From NCBI GenBank assembly GCA_018398585.1, contig JAGTTD010000001.1, forward strand, positions 32,867,938-32,931,937: a DNA stretch of 64,000 bases, given 5' to 3'. The notes under the pieces were generated by a model. It made no database searches. It was not told where the DNA came from and saw only the letters and a program-made list of their open reading frames with translations. The position numbers and the translations under genes are program-made. The stretch comes from Simmondsia chinensis (Eukaryota; Streptophyta; Magnoliopsida; Caryophyllales; Simmondsiaceae). Shown piece after piece: positions 59,401-64,000 of the stretch; within the stretch, counting starts at the first letter, position 1, and each line of letters begins with the position of its first letter.

Positions 59401-61631
59401 GCTTCCTCAAGCCGTCCTTTTGGCTCCCATTTGAGGGACGCGTGTCGTTTCGTGGTTTGTGGGTTTTGTGGCCTCATCTCCATTCCTTTGGCTGTGGATC
59501 GTGCGGTTGTGAGGGGGGACGCGTGTCGTCCATCCGGATGCACTCTTTGTGCTTGTTTGGGTTTCATTTGGGCCGTTTGTCTTGTTTGATCCAATGGCTC
59601 TCATGCCTCTCACACGGATAGCTCTTTGCATATTTAAAGAGGGGTTTGTAGAGAGAGAAAGGAGCTAGTCATTTTTTGGGGTTTTCGGTTCTCTCTCCTC
59701 CTCTCTCTCTCTCTCTCGCCCCTCTGGTTCATCTCCTCCCCCTTCCAAGGCATTTTTTCTAGGGTTTCTTTAGGGCTTTTAGAGCCAGAACCTGTGCTGG
59801 TAAGTGAAGGATTCGCAATAGCTGGTAACCACGAAGGCTGATCCAAGGAGAAGGATCTAGAACCGTGACGTCTTACAGCTACTGGGCTTGGAGTCGGTAT
59901 ATCTTCTCTTACTCTTTCTCTTTCTTTACTGTTTTCATTGTAAAGTTGTGTTTGAGAAAGATTTGTAACTTAATAGCTTAAGTTCTATAAGAAAGCGCCT
60001 TGTAAATTACGCAGTTGTAATTTCGATTTGCAATAATAATAAAATAGAGCTCTCTAGTGATAGGGGGACCGTGGAGTAGGTCATTTAGGACCAAACCACG
60101 TTAAAAATCTCATGTGTACTCTTTATTTTCATTTATGTCTTCTATCGTCGCTTGTTAACTCATCTCATACTTAGAGCCATGGTTTTAAGGCAAAATTTTC
60201 ACCCATCCTAAAAAATGAGCTAAGTTATTGTTGAAGTAAAAACCGGATTTAACAACTTATTGTTAAAAGATTAAATTGAGACTTTAATCTAGCCAACGAA
60301 ACTTAAACATAAAGTTTAAAACAACCAGTTTTGAACTAAAATAGTTAGAGTTCGGTTTTTCCGAGAAACAGTAACGAGATAATGTTTTTTGAGAACTTTA
60401 ACCTGATAAAGAAAATCAGTTTTAGGCTTCTAAAATGCAACACCATCTATACTGTCAGTTTTTCTTTGTTAGTGACATCTGTAATATTTCAATCCAATTT
60501 GATTTCATTCAAATGTAGTAGTATAATAATGAACGCATGGGGGTCAATTACCACACCACCCCTATCGTACATACGACATTACGTGATGCAAGAGTGCATG
60601 GCCAACACACACCTAACCCCCTGTTTGGTAATGGGGTAAAGAGGGGTAAAGGGGTTAAGGGTAATGGGGAATAAACCCTTACACTTGTTTGGCAAATGTT
60701 TCTGAGGTCCCATTACGCCCCTTTATCCCTATTTTCTTTAACTTACAAATTGGGGGTAAAGAGAGAGAGGATATTTTTTAAAGCATTTTGGACAGTTTGT
60801 CCTTATTACTATAACTCTCTTTACCTTTGCCCCATTACCTAATTGTCAAACAAGGGTAACTCGTTTATCCATTTTTACTCTCACCTCTCTTTTTAGCATA
60901 TTCAAACAAGGTAGGATAATATATCATCCTTCCCCTCTTTACCCAGTTGCCAAACAGATATACACCAAAAAAGGTTTCATCCTAAAATCAATTGACAATG
61001 GGTGGAGTAATTCCTTTGAGATATGCATTGGCATTTCCTCTTCTAGTCCACCAATATGGGATTCCATTTTCCTCCTTTTTTTTTTTTGACTTGTATCACA
61101 AACAATGTAAGATTCTTTCTTTTCTCGACTATCTGTGGCTTTGAACCTAGAACTTTATTGGGTTTAAGTCACACATGATCGAAATATCAGCGATTTGAAA
61201 CGGAAATGACGGACAACAGAGAAAGAGACCAACAAGTTCAAAAGTCAACCAAACCCAACAACCACACATTTATCAAAAAGAAAGCCAAAGAAACAGATGA
61301 AATTACCAAAGAACCAAAAAGTCAGAATAACGATGATACAATGCCAAGTATCATCACGAATCAACCCCGCCGGCTCCTCCGCGGGAAGCGGCCGCAGCGG
61401 CAGCGGCGCGTGATCGATACGATACGAAACACTCGTTCTCTGCCGTATCAACTCCGGCGCCGCCGCATTCTCCTCCCGCGCTGGCAGCCGTTCTTCCGCT
61501 TCCTGCTCCTCCTCTTGCACTGGCAAGGACGTCGACGGGGCGCAAAACGACGAAGTCGAGGACGTCAAGGGACGATCCTCATTCGACGACAATGAAGATG
61601 AAGCTAACGGCGGCGTTTCGGGATCTTCCAT
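28960..61631 (-). CDS. APD: APD-type RING E3 ubiquitin ligase, 10 exons, 480 aa
   Basis: A host gene assembled by reading splice sites by eye. Exons are 61631-61307, 58610-58504, 58248-58123, 58025-57935, 45189-45115, 43292-43210, 40995-40849, 39508-39436, 38546-38222 and 29050-28960, totalling 1443 nt. All introns are GT-AG and all phases agree, leaving no internal stop. The protein has an acidic N-tail, a first membrane helix at about residues 97-119, and a middle region matching the DUF4792/DUF4793 part of APD proteins, with N-glycosylation-type NxS/T sites. A second helix lies at about 336-356, followed by an acidic linker and a C-terminal C3HC4 RING (C424, C427, C439, H441, C445, C448, C459, C462). 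Family knowledge: Arabidopsis APD1-4 are endomembrane E3 ligases acting in male germ-cell division. Length is normal for the family. The span is very large because introns 4 and 9 are packed with transposons. The paralogue (APD1-4) is not resolved. Confidence 0.92.
29051..30708. other. first part of APD intron 9, no gene
   Basis: Low-complexity stretches only: C28 at 29688-29715 followed by C7 and A11, purine-rich blocks near 30000-30080, and G/T-rich sequence at 30530-30700. Predicted small frames here are artefacts of the homopolymers. Confidence 0.5.
29688..29715. repeat. C28 homopolymer
   Basis: Twenty-eight C, one G, seven C, then eleven A, in intron 9. Confidence 0.9.
30709..31108 (+). 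repeat. 5' LTR of the 1.8-kb element
   Basis: Has a TATA-like TTATAAATAC at about 30900 and AATAAA at about 30950. The terminal 150 bp is built of imperfect repeats around TTAGGCACAGGGATGCTTAA-like words. Confidence 0.85.
31702..32103 (+). CDS. acidic ORF inside the 1.8-kb LTR element
   Basis: 133 codons, very Glu/Asp rich at the N-end (EEIETEEVLYDEEPV), then a hydrophobic stretch near the end. It runs into the polypurine tract, so the C-terminus is probably pol 3'-end debris. No protease or RT motif. Likely a leftover of a deleted polyprotein; coding capacity is doubtful. Confidence 0.35.
   Translation: MSSTTESLEEIETEEVLYDEEPVLTNEEPVQRSNEEEHHIHQPMEEDDCNKLVPAKDEMTIDEVEYIDFIILDDAYFDQKTHSLIITLRQQERLEIGQFIVLCLALKILFWYFIQFIHAITKLEVERFVTRGE
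32101..32517 (+). repeat. 3' LTR of the 1.8-kb element
   Basis: Direct-repeat partner of 30709-31108, with the same TATA, AATAAA and sub-repeat tail. Confidence 0.88.
32671..33387. mobile_element. hAT-type MITE rich in CTCGA/ACTCG words
   Basis: Begins TAGGGGTGTAAACGA and ends TCGATTACACTACTA, imperfect inverted ends of hAT type. The 8-bp flanks CATTAGCG and CTTCAACG agree at five positions. Both subterminal regions are dense in GAGTCGAGTA/TACTCGACTC repeats that can pair with one another. No coding sequence. Confidence 0.7.
33868..36636 (+). pseudogene. RTE endonuclease-reverse transcriptase, inactive
   Basis: APE-type endonuclease first: NVGTLTRKSFEVAQIMMRKK, CLQETR, VISSYAPQIG, then IGSDFNWHVG, TQIDYILLRK. 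The RT follows: VSPDDIPIEAWK, NYRGIKLM, ENQFGFMTGRSTIEAIHLLR, HQGSALSPFLF, and CMLFADDTALV (catalytic DD). The tail is RMLRWMCGHTRKDM...LRWSGHVRSRP, GRGRPKKHW. One frame runs from 34072 to 36636, broken by in-frame stops at about 34930, 35143, 35548, 35560, 35938 and 36130. There is a stop at about 33988 and a frameshift near 34060 in the N-part. Public databases often mislabel this type as a craniofacial development protein 2-like gene. Confidence 0.92.
36860..36880. repeat. (CT)n microsatellite in RTE 3' UTR
   Basis: About ten CT dinucleotides. Confidence 0.85.
37246..37271. repeat. C26 homopolymer in RTE 3' UTR
   Basis: Other RTE copies in the window have only a short C-rich tract at this place, so it expanded in this copy. 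Confidence 0.9.
37480..38221. other. intron 9 proximal part, nothing recognised
   Basis: AT-rich, no ORF or repeat structure that I can support. Confidence 0.5.
38222..38546 (-). CDS. APD: APD exon 9 (TM2, acidic linker, first half of RING)
   Basis: 325 nt encoding residues 343-450. The remainder of TM2 (GGMTMLMLFGFNFL) is followed by TPLLSRKDDD, a Ser/Asp/Glu-rich linker, and [20 protein letters not shown] with the first RING ligands. GAAGTAG acceptor, GTATGT donor. The RING is split between this exon and exon 10, 9.2 kb away. Confidence 0.92.
38547..39435. other. APD intron 8, no insert recognised
   Basis: Ordinary AT-rich intron with an A15 run near 39025 and G11 near 39388. Confidence 0.6.
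39436..39508 (-). CDS. APD: APD exon 8 (juxtamembrane, start of TM2)
   Basis: 73 nt encoding residues 319-342 (YVKLSYEPRWITYFLGI). TTGCAG acceptor, GTATAA donor. It is too short to stand out as an ORF and was found because residues SYGPRW-like were missing between exons 7 and 9. Confidence 0.88.
39592..40103. mobile_element. hAT-type MITE in APD intron 7
   Basis: Inverted ends TAGGGATGGCAATGGGGC at both sides (perfect over 18 bp). Flanked by 8-bp duplications ACAAAAGT (39584-39591) and ACAGAAGC (40104-40111), which differ by two transitions. The interior is full of GGGTATGGG/CCCATACCC words and a central AT stretch. No transposase. Confidence 0.9.
40340..40707. mobile_element. possible small MITE in APD intron 7
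   Basis: Left edge GGCTCAATTTGGTTG and right edge (inward) GGCCCCGTTTGCTTGG are similar to common plant MITE ends. The target duplication is not clear. Confidence 0.45.
40849..40995 (-). CDS. APD: APD exon 7 (DUF4793 region)
   Basis: 147 nt = 49 codons, residues 270-318, including TGAYYKC, the Cys pair around SEC, LFPRGNAAVLTSPGPQE. GAACAG acceptor. The donor reads GTGATA, a weak but usable GT site. Confidence 0.9.
41341..42238. mobile_element. hAT-like MITE in APD intron 6
   Basis: Left end CAGGGTGAAAATGAGGCGAG and right end (inward) ATGGGTGTAAATGAGCCGAG are near-inverted copies of the common plant GGGTGTAAATGAGC terminus. GAGCC/CTCGAGC-rich subterminal sequence. The duplication flank is not resolved. 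Confidence 0.7.
41784..42217. repeat. 217-bp tandem duplication inside the intron-6 MITE
   Basis: Units start at 41784 and 42001, each beginning TTAGCCTTCATCCA and containing TTTAAATTTTGGGTAGTATC. Confidence 0.85.
42239..43209. other. rest of APD intron 6, nothing recognised
   Basis: No ORF or element boundaries that I can support. Confidence 0.5.
43210..43292 (-). CDS. APD: APD exon 6
   Basis: 83 nt encoding residues 242-269 (SGTISQDISKSSDYYVAV, then ANFNSEDVK). GCGCAG acceptor, GTCAGT donor. Phase fits both neighbours. Confidence 0.9.
43293..43926. other. intron 5, right of exon 6
   Basis: AT-rich; 43440-43800 has GAAAATTTT-rich sequence like an old MITE but no matching ends. Confidence 0.4.
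43927..45030. mobile_element. 1.1-kb foldback (Mutator-type) element in APD intron 5
   Basis: Two arms of roughly 520 bp are inverted copies of each other, around a short loop near 44455-44515. Ends are GAGCCATTGCCCGAAAT and, inward from the right, GAGCCGTTGCCCGAAAT. Flanked by a perfect 9-bp duplication GTTCAACTT (43918-43926 and 45031-45039), the length made by Mutator-type transposition. Extremely A+T rich apart from short GAGCCTGACA/TGTCAGGCT blocks. Non-coding. A transcript through it would fold into a very long hairpin. Its right end is 85 bp from the exon 5 donor. Confidence 0.92.
45115..45189 (-). CDS. APD: APD exon 5
   Basis: 75 nt encoding residues 217-241 (GYEGMAQWLEDCSYPNTTLS, then WNIVY). 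TTTCAG acceptor and GTAAGT donor. It contains an in-frame Met221. The foldback MITE in intron 5 ends only 85 bp from this donor site. Confidence 0.9.
45190..46085. other. intron 4 start, nothing recognised
   Basis: No ORF or repeat that I can support. Confidence 0.5.
46086..46331 (+). repeat. TRIM 5' LTR
   Basis: 246 bp, TGTCACGGGCCGC ... CAGCCTGTGACA. Confidence 0.9.
46879..47125 (+). repeat. TRIM 3' LTR
   Basis: 247 bp, TGTCACTGGCCGC ... CAGCCCGTGACA. Confidence 0.9.
47126..47779. other. intron 4 spacer
   Basis: Nothing recognised. Confidence 0.4.
47780..48225 (-). mobile_element. RTE LINE 3' fragment
   Basis: Minus-strand RTE end: degenerate CAA tail, GGGCTCCCGCCAAAGCAGGG, ACGCAGCCTTACCCCTTCAG, then 3' UTR and the last codons (matching CTCCTAACATGTCCAAACCA of the copy at 12.7 kb). 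5'-truncated. Confidence 0.8.
48226..48477 (+). pseudogene. L1-type LINE RT fragment (N-part)
   Basis: Reads VEIEKVVFQVHSHQAPSSDG followed by FNP, the plant L1 RT motif (V-F-x-M-x-P-x-K-A-P-G-P-D-G-F). Stops follow soon after. Probably the same old L1 whose later part resumes at about 50440. Confidence 0.6.
48478..48936 (-). repeat. solo LTR related to the 51.8-54.3 kb element
   Basis: Begins TGTCACGATCC, with TTCGTGACTTA, GAGAGAAAGAA, and GGCGGGAAA boxes in the same order as the LTRs at 51839 and 53745, and a degenerate TTCTAGA..TTCTAGA block. Ends TTGACA. Clearly diverged; no matching duplication (AAACG / TCCTC). Confidence 0.65.
48945..49590. mobile_element. AGCTC/GAGCTT-rich hAT-like MITE (edges approximate)
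   Basis: Dense GCTCGGCTTG/GAGCTCAGCTCG words as in the intron-6 MITE. A second AT-rich MITE (about 49186-49420, inward ends AAGGGTGTTTGG and TTAGGGTTTGTTTG) is nested in it. Confidence 0.5.
49590..50402 (+). pseudogene. L1-type LINE 3' part with RNase H domain
   Basis: One frame from about 49605 to 50332, broken by a single TGA at 50052. LCWYIWKDRNSTIFKG is the C-terminal end of an L1 pol. WSPPKQGYIKISFDGSRRGN, then VVEATVVRDGLFEAV and LEGDNEIVIKAL, HVFREANRLANWLAD are RNase H (Asp-Glu-Asp) motifs of plant L1 elements. An A-rich tail follows at about 50385. 5'-truncated insertion. Confidence 0.85.
50586..50710 (-). mobile_element. RTE LINE 3'-end fragment inside L1
   Basis: CAACAACAACAACC, GTGCCTCGAGGGCTCCCGC, GACCCCCAAC. 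Flanked by TTGGAAA on both sides (50579-50585 and 50711-50717). Only 125 bp. Confidence 0.85.
51119..51293 (-). mobile_element. tRNA-derived SINE
   Basis: 175 bp between perfect 10-bp duplications AGACTCATTT (51109-51118 and 51294-51303). On the minus strand, GGAGTTCGATTCCC (51240-51227) is a B box and GGCAAGTGAGG (51282-51272) is an A-box-like word 30-odd bp upstream. A short A-run (T8 on plus) ends it at the left. Inserted into the L1 fragment. Confidence 0.85.
52105..52114 (-). promoter_or_regulatory. TATA box of 3' LTR
   Basis: CTATAAATAG on the minus strand, 17 bp downstream of the long heat-shock element. Confidence 0.75.
52132..52149 (-). promoter_or_regulatory. four-unit heat-shock element, 3' LTR
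   Basis: TTCTAGAATATTCTAGAA is a perfect alternating nTTCnnGAAnnTTCnnGAA array, the binding pattern of trimeric heat-shock factors. Confidence 0.75.
52189..52282 (-). promoter_or_regulatory. cluster of four E2F-type sites, 3' LTR
   Basis: GGCGGGAAA at 52189, 52217 and 52243, and AGCGGGAAAA at 52273; complements are TTTCCCGCC/TTTCCCGCT, matching the plant E2F consensus TTTSSCGC. Confidence 0.65.
52292..52304 (-). promoter_or_regulatory. three-unit heat-shock element, 3' LTR
   Basis: GAATATTCTAGAA, perfect GAAnnTTCnnGAA. Confidence 0.7.
52606..52890 (-). CDS. short frame after gag-like ORF in the heat/E2F element
   Basis: Overlaps the stop of the upstream frame (GTG start only). Gln/Arg-rich, with QQRSGAQRNRAYVQQKGPVQ. 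Probably the frameshifted continuation of one former gag. No domain recognised. Confidence 0.3.
   Translation of the reverse strand: MAALQVSDGPQQGTSTVVTRTKQTAQQQRSGAQRNRAYVQQKGPVQLGGIQGYVVKANVKARVWERFPRTGIGTKNAAHLNLPCPDLSAKKGIG
52890..53249 (-). CDS. gag-like acidic coiled-coil ORF in the heat/E2F element
   Basis: 119 codons starting MESSGEEYNRIHKEIVTDFK; the first 45 residues form an amphipathic helix-type pattern, then a very acidic tail (EEEVANSNGDVVEEKLKDDL). It starts about 500 bp after the primer-binding site, as expected of a gag N-terminus. No capsid or zinc knuckle seen. Confidence 0.45.
   Translation of the reverse strand: MESSGEEYNRIHKEIVTDFKEVKATLNSLHKMMKHYMRNQGITIGKDQDNTLDDEATTISSKLEEEVANSNGDVVEEKLKDDLDIEIITIKDLVPENAKHEDDLDEDMDVDIKIVAMAT
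53368..53412. repeat. (TA)n microsatellite
   Basis: About 20 TA units with one G, inside the LTR element. Confidence 0.9.
53731..53742 (-). other. primer-binding site of the heat/E2F element
   Basis: Complement reads TGGTATCAGAGC, the standard initiator-Met tRNA complement of plant LTR elements; it fixes the orientation as minus. Confidence 0.85.
54011..54020 (-). promoter_or_regulatory. TATA box of 5' LTR
   Basis: CTATAAATAG on the minus strand, 17 bp from the heat-shock element. Confidence 0.75.
54038..54055 (-). promoter_or_regulatory. four-unit heat-shock element, 5' LTR
   Basis: TTCTAGAATATTCTAGAA, perfect and immediately upstream of the TATA box in the direction of transcription. Confidence 0.78.
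54121..54160 (-). promoter_or_regulatory. two E2F-type sites, 5' LTR
   Basis: GGCGGGAAAG at 54121 and AGCGGGAAAA at 54151; a third site near 54095 has decayed to GGCAGGAAA. Confidence 0.6.
54170..54182 (-). promoter_or_regulatory. three-unit heat-shock element, 5' LTR
   Basis: GAATATTCTAGAA. Confidence 0.7.
54360..55371 (-). mobile_element. MITE-like element filled with degenerate array, unit 1
   Basis: Array of GACCCAACxxxATT/GATGACTCAAGCCC-type units, the reverse complement of the array at 480-1135, followed by the AT-rich edge TAAAATAACAATTCC and an end CAGACAAAGTC next to TTA (55372-55374). The left edge is not clear. Confidence 0.55.
55375..56311 (-). mobile_element. Harbinger/Tourist-like element filled with degenerate array, unit 2
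   Basis: Starts GCTCCTGTTTAAC and ends (inward) GGCTCTCTTTGAC, imperfect inverted ends flanked by TTA on both sides (55372-55374 and 56312-56314), the target preferred by PIF/Harbinger elements. Same edge words (ACAATTCCAATT) and same array as unit 1, directly abutting it. The small frame at 55869-56114 is a by-product of the array. Confidence 0.6.
56562..57090. mobile_element. MITE with GCGTTTG ends
   Basis: Left GCGTTTGAGTCAGTTTT, right (inward) GGTGCGTTTGGTTCAACTT. Interior AT-rich with GATCTTTTTCACAGCTTA blocks. No clear target duplication. Confidence 0.55.
57091..57934. other. intron 4 end near exon 4
   Basis: 57101-57175 repeats, in direct orientation, the sequence at 56488-56558 (GTGAAGTGCAAATCACC and neighbours). 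The remainder is ordinary intron. Confidence 0.5.
57935..58025 (-). CDS. APD: APD exon 4
   Basis: 91 nt encoding residues 187-216 (EWVYYLDRGSQINISY, then a Ser-rich stretch and LLLIIAQ). TTTCCCAG acceptor, GTACAT donor. It is followed by the 12.7-kb intron 4. Confidence 0.9.
58123..58248 (-). CDS. APD: APD exon 3 (DUF4792 region)
   Basis: 126 nt in phase 0, with a TTTACCAG acceptor and GTAATT donor. Encodes residues 145-186 with the family block PVLYGFYEFPSLDV and TWSEALNVS. Confidence 0.9.
58504..58610 (-). CDS. APD: APD exon 2 (end of TM1, start of luminal domain)
   Basis: Preceded by a GTGCAG acceptor and followed by a GTAATT donor. Encodes residues 109-144, including LILGIYGS and LQPNPIFVQYLK, the conserved block after the first helix in APD proteins. 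Phase joins exon 1 (G + TG = Val). Confidence 0.9.
58611..59130. other. APD intron 1, exon-2-proximal part
   Basis: No repeat or ORF recognised. Confidence 0.5.
59131..60200 (+). repeat. probable copia-type solo LTR in APD intron 1
   Basis: Starts TGTTGGAATTTGG. A TATA-like CATATTTAAAGAGG at about 59625 is followed by a CT-rich leader. AATAAAATAGAGC at about 60040 is followed by GACCGTGGAGTAGG and GGACCAAACCACGTT, typical of the R/U5 part of plant copia LTRs. The right edge is uncertain. Confidence 0.55.
60201..60616. other. intron 1 spacer
   Basis: Nothing recognised. Confidence 0.4.
60617..60956. mobile_element. MITE in APD intron 1
   Basis: Inverted ends of about 28 bp: left CTGTTTGGTAATGGGGTAAA, then GAGGGG; right (inward) CTGTTTGGCAACTGGGTAAA, then GAGGGG. 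Interior rich in GGGGTAA/TTACCCC words. Target duplication not resolved. Confidence 0.8.
61307..61631 (-). CDS. APD: APD exon 1 (start codon, N-tail, first half of TM1)
   Basis: Encodes residues 1-108 plus one base of codon 109. The start ATG at 61631 follows a CT-rich leader. The N-tail is Ser/Pro/Glu rich, then passes through the motif SVSYRID and PLPLRPLPAEEP to RDDTWHCII, where the hydrophobic helix begins. The exon ends TTCTTTG before a GTAATT donor. A 129-residue Arg-rich frame on the opposite strand here is only its shadow. Confidence 0.9.
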
Positions 61632-62000
61632 GGGAGAAGAGAGAGAGAGGGGATGGATTGGAACCCCAGAAATGTTTTGGGAATGGAGAATTCAGACAGT
61701 TGGCTTCATTTGGAGGAGGAGGACTGGTAGTTGAGCTGACGGTTACTCAAATAATTTAAGCTTTCTTTTTCTATTTTCCTTTTTTTTCCCTACAAGATTT
61801 TCCGTCATTTTTGTAGGGTCCATGCGTCACTTTCATGCTGGAATCTAGGGCCATTCATAATTAGTAACTGATTTTTATAGGGCAAATTCCATAATACTAT
61901 TTTGAGTTTGATACATTAATTATTTTTTAGATTTTAGGTTAGGTGTAGAACTCATTTATTCAACATGAAAATTTTAGAGATGGAAAAGACATATATGCCC
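61632..62000 (-). promoter_or_regulatory. APD 5' leader and promoter region
   Basis: The leader next to the ATG is CT-rich (CCTCTCTCTCTCTTCTCCC), a common feature of plant 5' UTRs. No certain TATA box was found farther out. Confidence 0.4.
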
Positions 62001-62700
62001 CTTCTCTTAAACTGGTAAGGTCTCATGGGACTGGAGTGAGCATAGTAGGTCATGAGCGTGTGCGCACCTTGCCTTGCCGGGCTCCTGTGGTGTGGACTTT
62101 TTTCAAGCTGGACTTTTATTCTTTCGGCCATTACATGTTTAGTCATTGCAACAAAGTCGAACTTGAGGTCAATTCTTTTCTTGTTTGTGCTTGAGGTTAC
62201 AAGCTCGAGCTAGCACAGTTGTCTTTTATCCGTTACTTCGGGCTCGAGCTCGAGATACCTTTGACCATGTAACCATCCCCTCTTTCCATATATGGTGTTT
62301 CCTTGTTGAGGTTGGTTCGTTGCTCCTCCATATTTGTTGACTTTCCATAATGAGGCTGGATTTTTCAACCACCTTTCATGACTAGCAGTTGCTTGAACGG
62401 GCAGATTTGTGCCTATAAATTCAGTGCCTTTGAGCATTGATTGGTTCACCGAGAAACAAAGAAACATTGAGTGTATCTCTTCTCTTCCTCTCAAATACTC
62501 TGTTGCTCATGTTACTGAGCAAATTGGTGCGTACTATAACCCATCAATTACGAGTACACTCATGTGTTGGGTCCCGTGTTAACCTTGGGAGTCAAAGTGC
62601 CTAACAATCCCGTTTGTACTATAGTGAGAGACATAAACGACTAAGGGCAGTGGTGAACTCAAAGGCACGACAACTTCCTTCGATTTAATGTTTCCTCTAT
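62001..62700 (+). repeat. possible LTR remnant
   Basis: CCTATAAATTCAG (about 62411) followed by a CT-rich leader-like sequence and AACAAAGAAACA looks like an LTR promoter/R region. No partner LTR or clear ends. Confidence 0.3.
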
Positions 62701-63948
62701 AAATCTCTCTTTTGGTCATTGAAATATTTTTATTGGAGTCAATTTGTCTTAGTTCAAGGTCTGGTGCATTTAGTTTGAGGACCTACTACTTGGAATCTCT
62801 TTGTCAGTTGATTCATTTTTGTTCAGCCCCATCTTGAGTCAGCCTTGACTATCTTGAGGTTGTTTTTTCTGGTTACTATTCGAGCTATTCTTTAATATTT
62901 TTTAGCGTATGAACTTGGTTAAATAATTTTGTAGTCCAAAATTTATATGTATTTAATAAAATAGACCAAACAATGGTGTGCAAGATAGGTTTCTTATTGA
63001 ACTCCTCTTCATTAGCAATGTCACAATATTGCAATTCATATGTGAGATAAGGGAAAAAACAATGGTGTGGTGGTTTACCAACAAATAGAGACTAGTTTTA
63101 AACCGTTTCTCGGTGTTGGTTCAACTATTTTATTAAATACACGTAAGTTTTAGATGAAAAAGTTATTCACAAAGTTTATGGACTAAAATATTAATACATG
63201 AAAACTCATGTCACTCATACATACTTTACCCTTATTTTTATGATTATTTTTTGAAAATTACTTTTTCAGTATTGATTTTTTCAAATTATAAATGAGAATA
63301 TTTTTATCTTGAAATTTTAGACTTCTACCTCTACTATTGTTTAAAATAAACACTATTTTCTTGCTATGTCTAAAAACGAAGAAATAGCTTATAGTTTATC
63401 TAAAAACACTTTGGTATTTTGGCCCTAACATTACAAAAACTCAAGATTGCCATTTCGATGAAAAATATTTTTTTCTTAAAAAAGTTTGGTCAAACAAACA
63501 CTTAGGTAGGATACTATGTTTTTTACAAGAATTTCCTTCATTTTTTTTAATGTGTTAAACTTGTTAAGATTCATTAAGAGCTCACCTAGAGCTCTATGAG
63601 GGATTGTTATGAGTGTATTAATTGTCTAGTATTAGATCAATAATGAACTAATAATGATTCATCAGCAGCGAATTGCTCGTTAATTGACAACCATTGGATA
63701 TAGTATGACTGCTCGTTAGTAGCTTAAATAACTTGGGTTGCTAATCAACTTGATTGGGCTCCCTGTTGAGCATACTGGCTCTAATTGAATTATGCTCACA
63801 TAAAGATTTAGAAACCTTGTTTCATACTGAATTCAAATTTTGATTTGTTAAGATTATTGAGTTAGAGTTCAAATAAGGTGGTGATTATTAACTCAGTTCG
63901 CTTATACTTAGGGACATTTTATTGGCGATGTTAAACTAATCAGGGGCC
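62701..63948. other. AT-rich flank, nothing recognised
   Basis: No ORF of note, no repeat structure that I can support. Confidence 0.4.
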
Positions 63949-63953
63949 GTTTG

Positions 63954-64000
63954 GAACACAAGAACGAATTTGTGGGAGTGGGAATGAGAGAATGACTTTT
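63954..64000. mobile_element. left end of a MITE, cut by the window edge
   Basis: GGGGCCGTTTGGAACAC followed by GGGAGTGGGAATGAGAG is the usual start of a plant MITE; the rest lies outside. Confidence 0.45.

Noticed and set aside
59125..60180. GCCAT as target duplication of the intron-1 solo LTR
   Set aside because: Using it would give termini that are not TG...CA; likely coincidence.
61206..61595. 129-codon Arg-rich plus-strand ORF
   Set aside because: Exact antisense shadow of APD exon 1.

Overview
The window is nuclear DNA of a flowering plant. The evidence is one spliced plant gene with GT-AG introns, an A+T-rich background, and a dense nested load of plant transposable elements: Ty3/gypsy, Ty1/copia, RTE and L1 LINEs, a tRNA-like SINE, Mutator-, hAT- and Harbinger-type MITEs, and small LTR elements. 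I cannot name the species.

The only host gene I can support lies on the minus strand from 61631 down to 28960. It is an APD-type (ABERRANT POLLEN DEVELOPMENT) RING E3 ubiquitin ligase. Ten exons join in frame into an intact 480-codon reading frame, but the gene covers 32.7 kb because transposons fill the introns. Intron 4 is about 12.7 kb and intron 9 about 9.2 kb.

1-9.4 kb holds a decayed minus-strand gypsy-like element: gag at about 3.84-7.84 kb, LTRs at 1.47-2.81 and 8.01-9.38 kb, and an extra LTR/leader fragment. A Mutator-like element sits inside gag. 9.7-12.1 kb is a dead minus-strand copia element.

12.1-28.3 kb is one very large minus-strand gypsy element of Tat-like layout. Its gag, protease, RT, RNase H and integrase remnants run from 27.56 kb down to 22.0 kb. 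A minisatellite follows, then an antisense (+ strand) intron-containing extra ORF. A 3.5-kb block (part of the LTR plus the first part of the extra ORF) is tandemly duplicated. An RTE lies in the left LTR with a 71-bp direct repeat on either side, and a solo LTR splits the protease.

28.9-61.6 kb is the APD gene. Intron 9 holds a 1.8-kb non-autonomous LTR element, a hAT-type MITE, and a Mutator MITE that contains a nearly complete RTE. Intron 7 holds a hAT MITE with an 8-bp target duplication. Intron 5 holds a 1.1-kb foldback element. Intron 4 holds a TRIM, L1/RTE/SINE nests, and a non-autonomous LTR element whose LTRs carry heat-shock elements, E2F-type sites and a TATA box pointing toward APD exons 5-10. 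It also holds a long degenerate repeat array. Intron 1 holds a copia-like LTR remnant and a MITE.

61.6-64 kb is the APD 5' flank, with a probable LTR remnant and the start of another MITE. Apart from APD, no protein-coding region looks functional.
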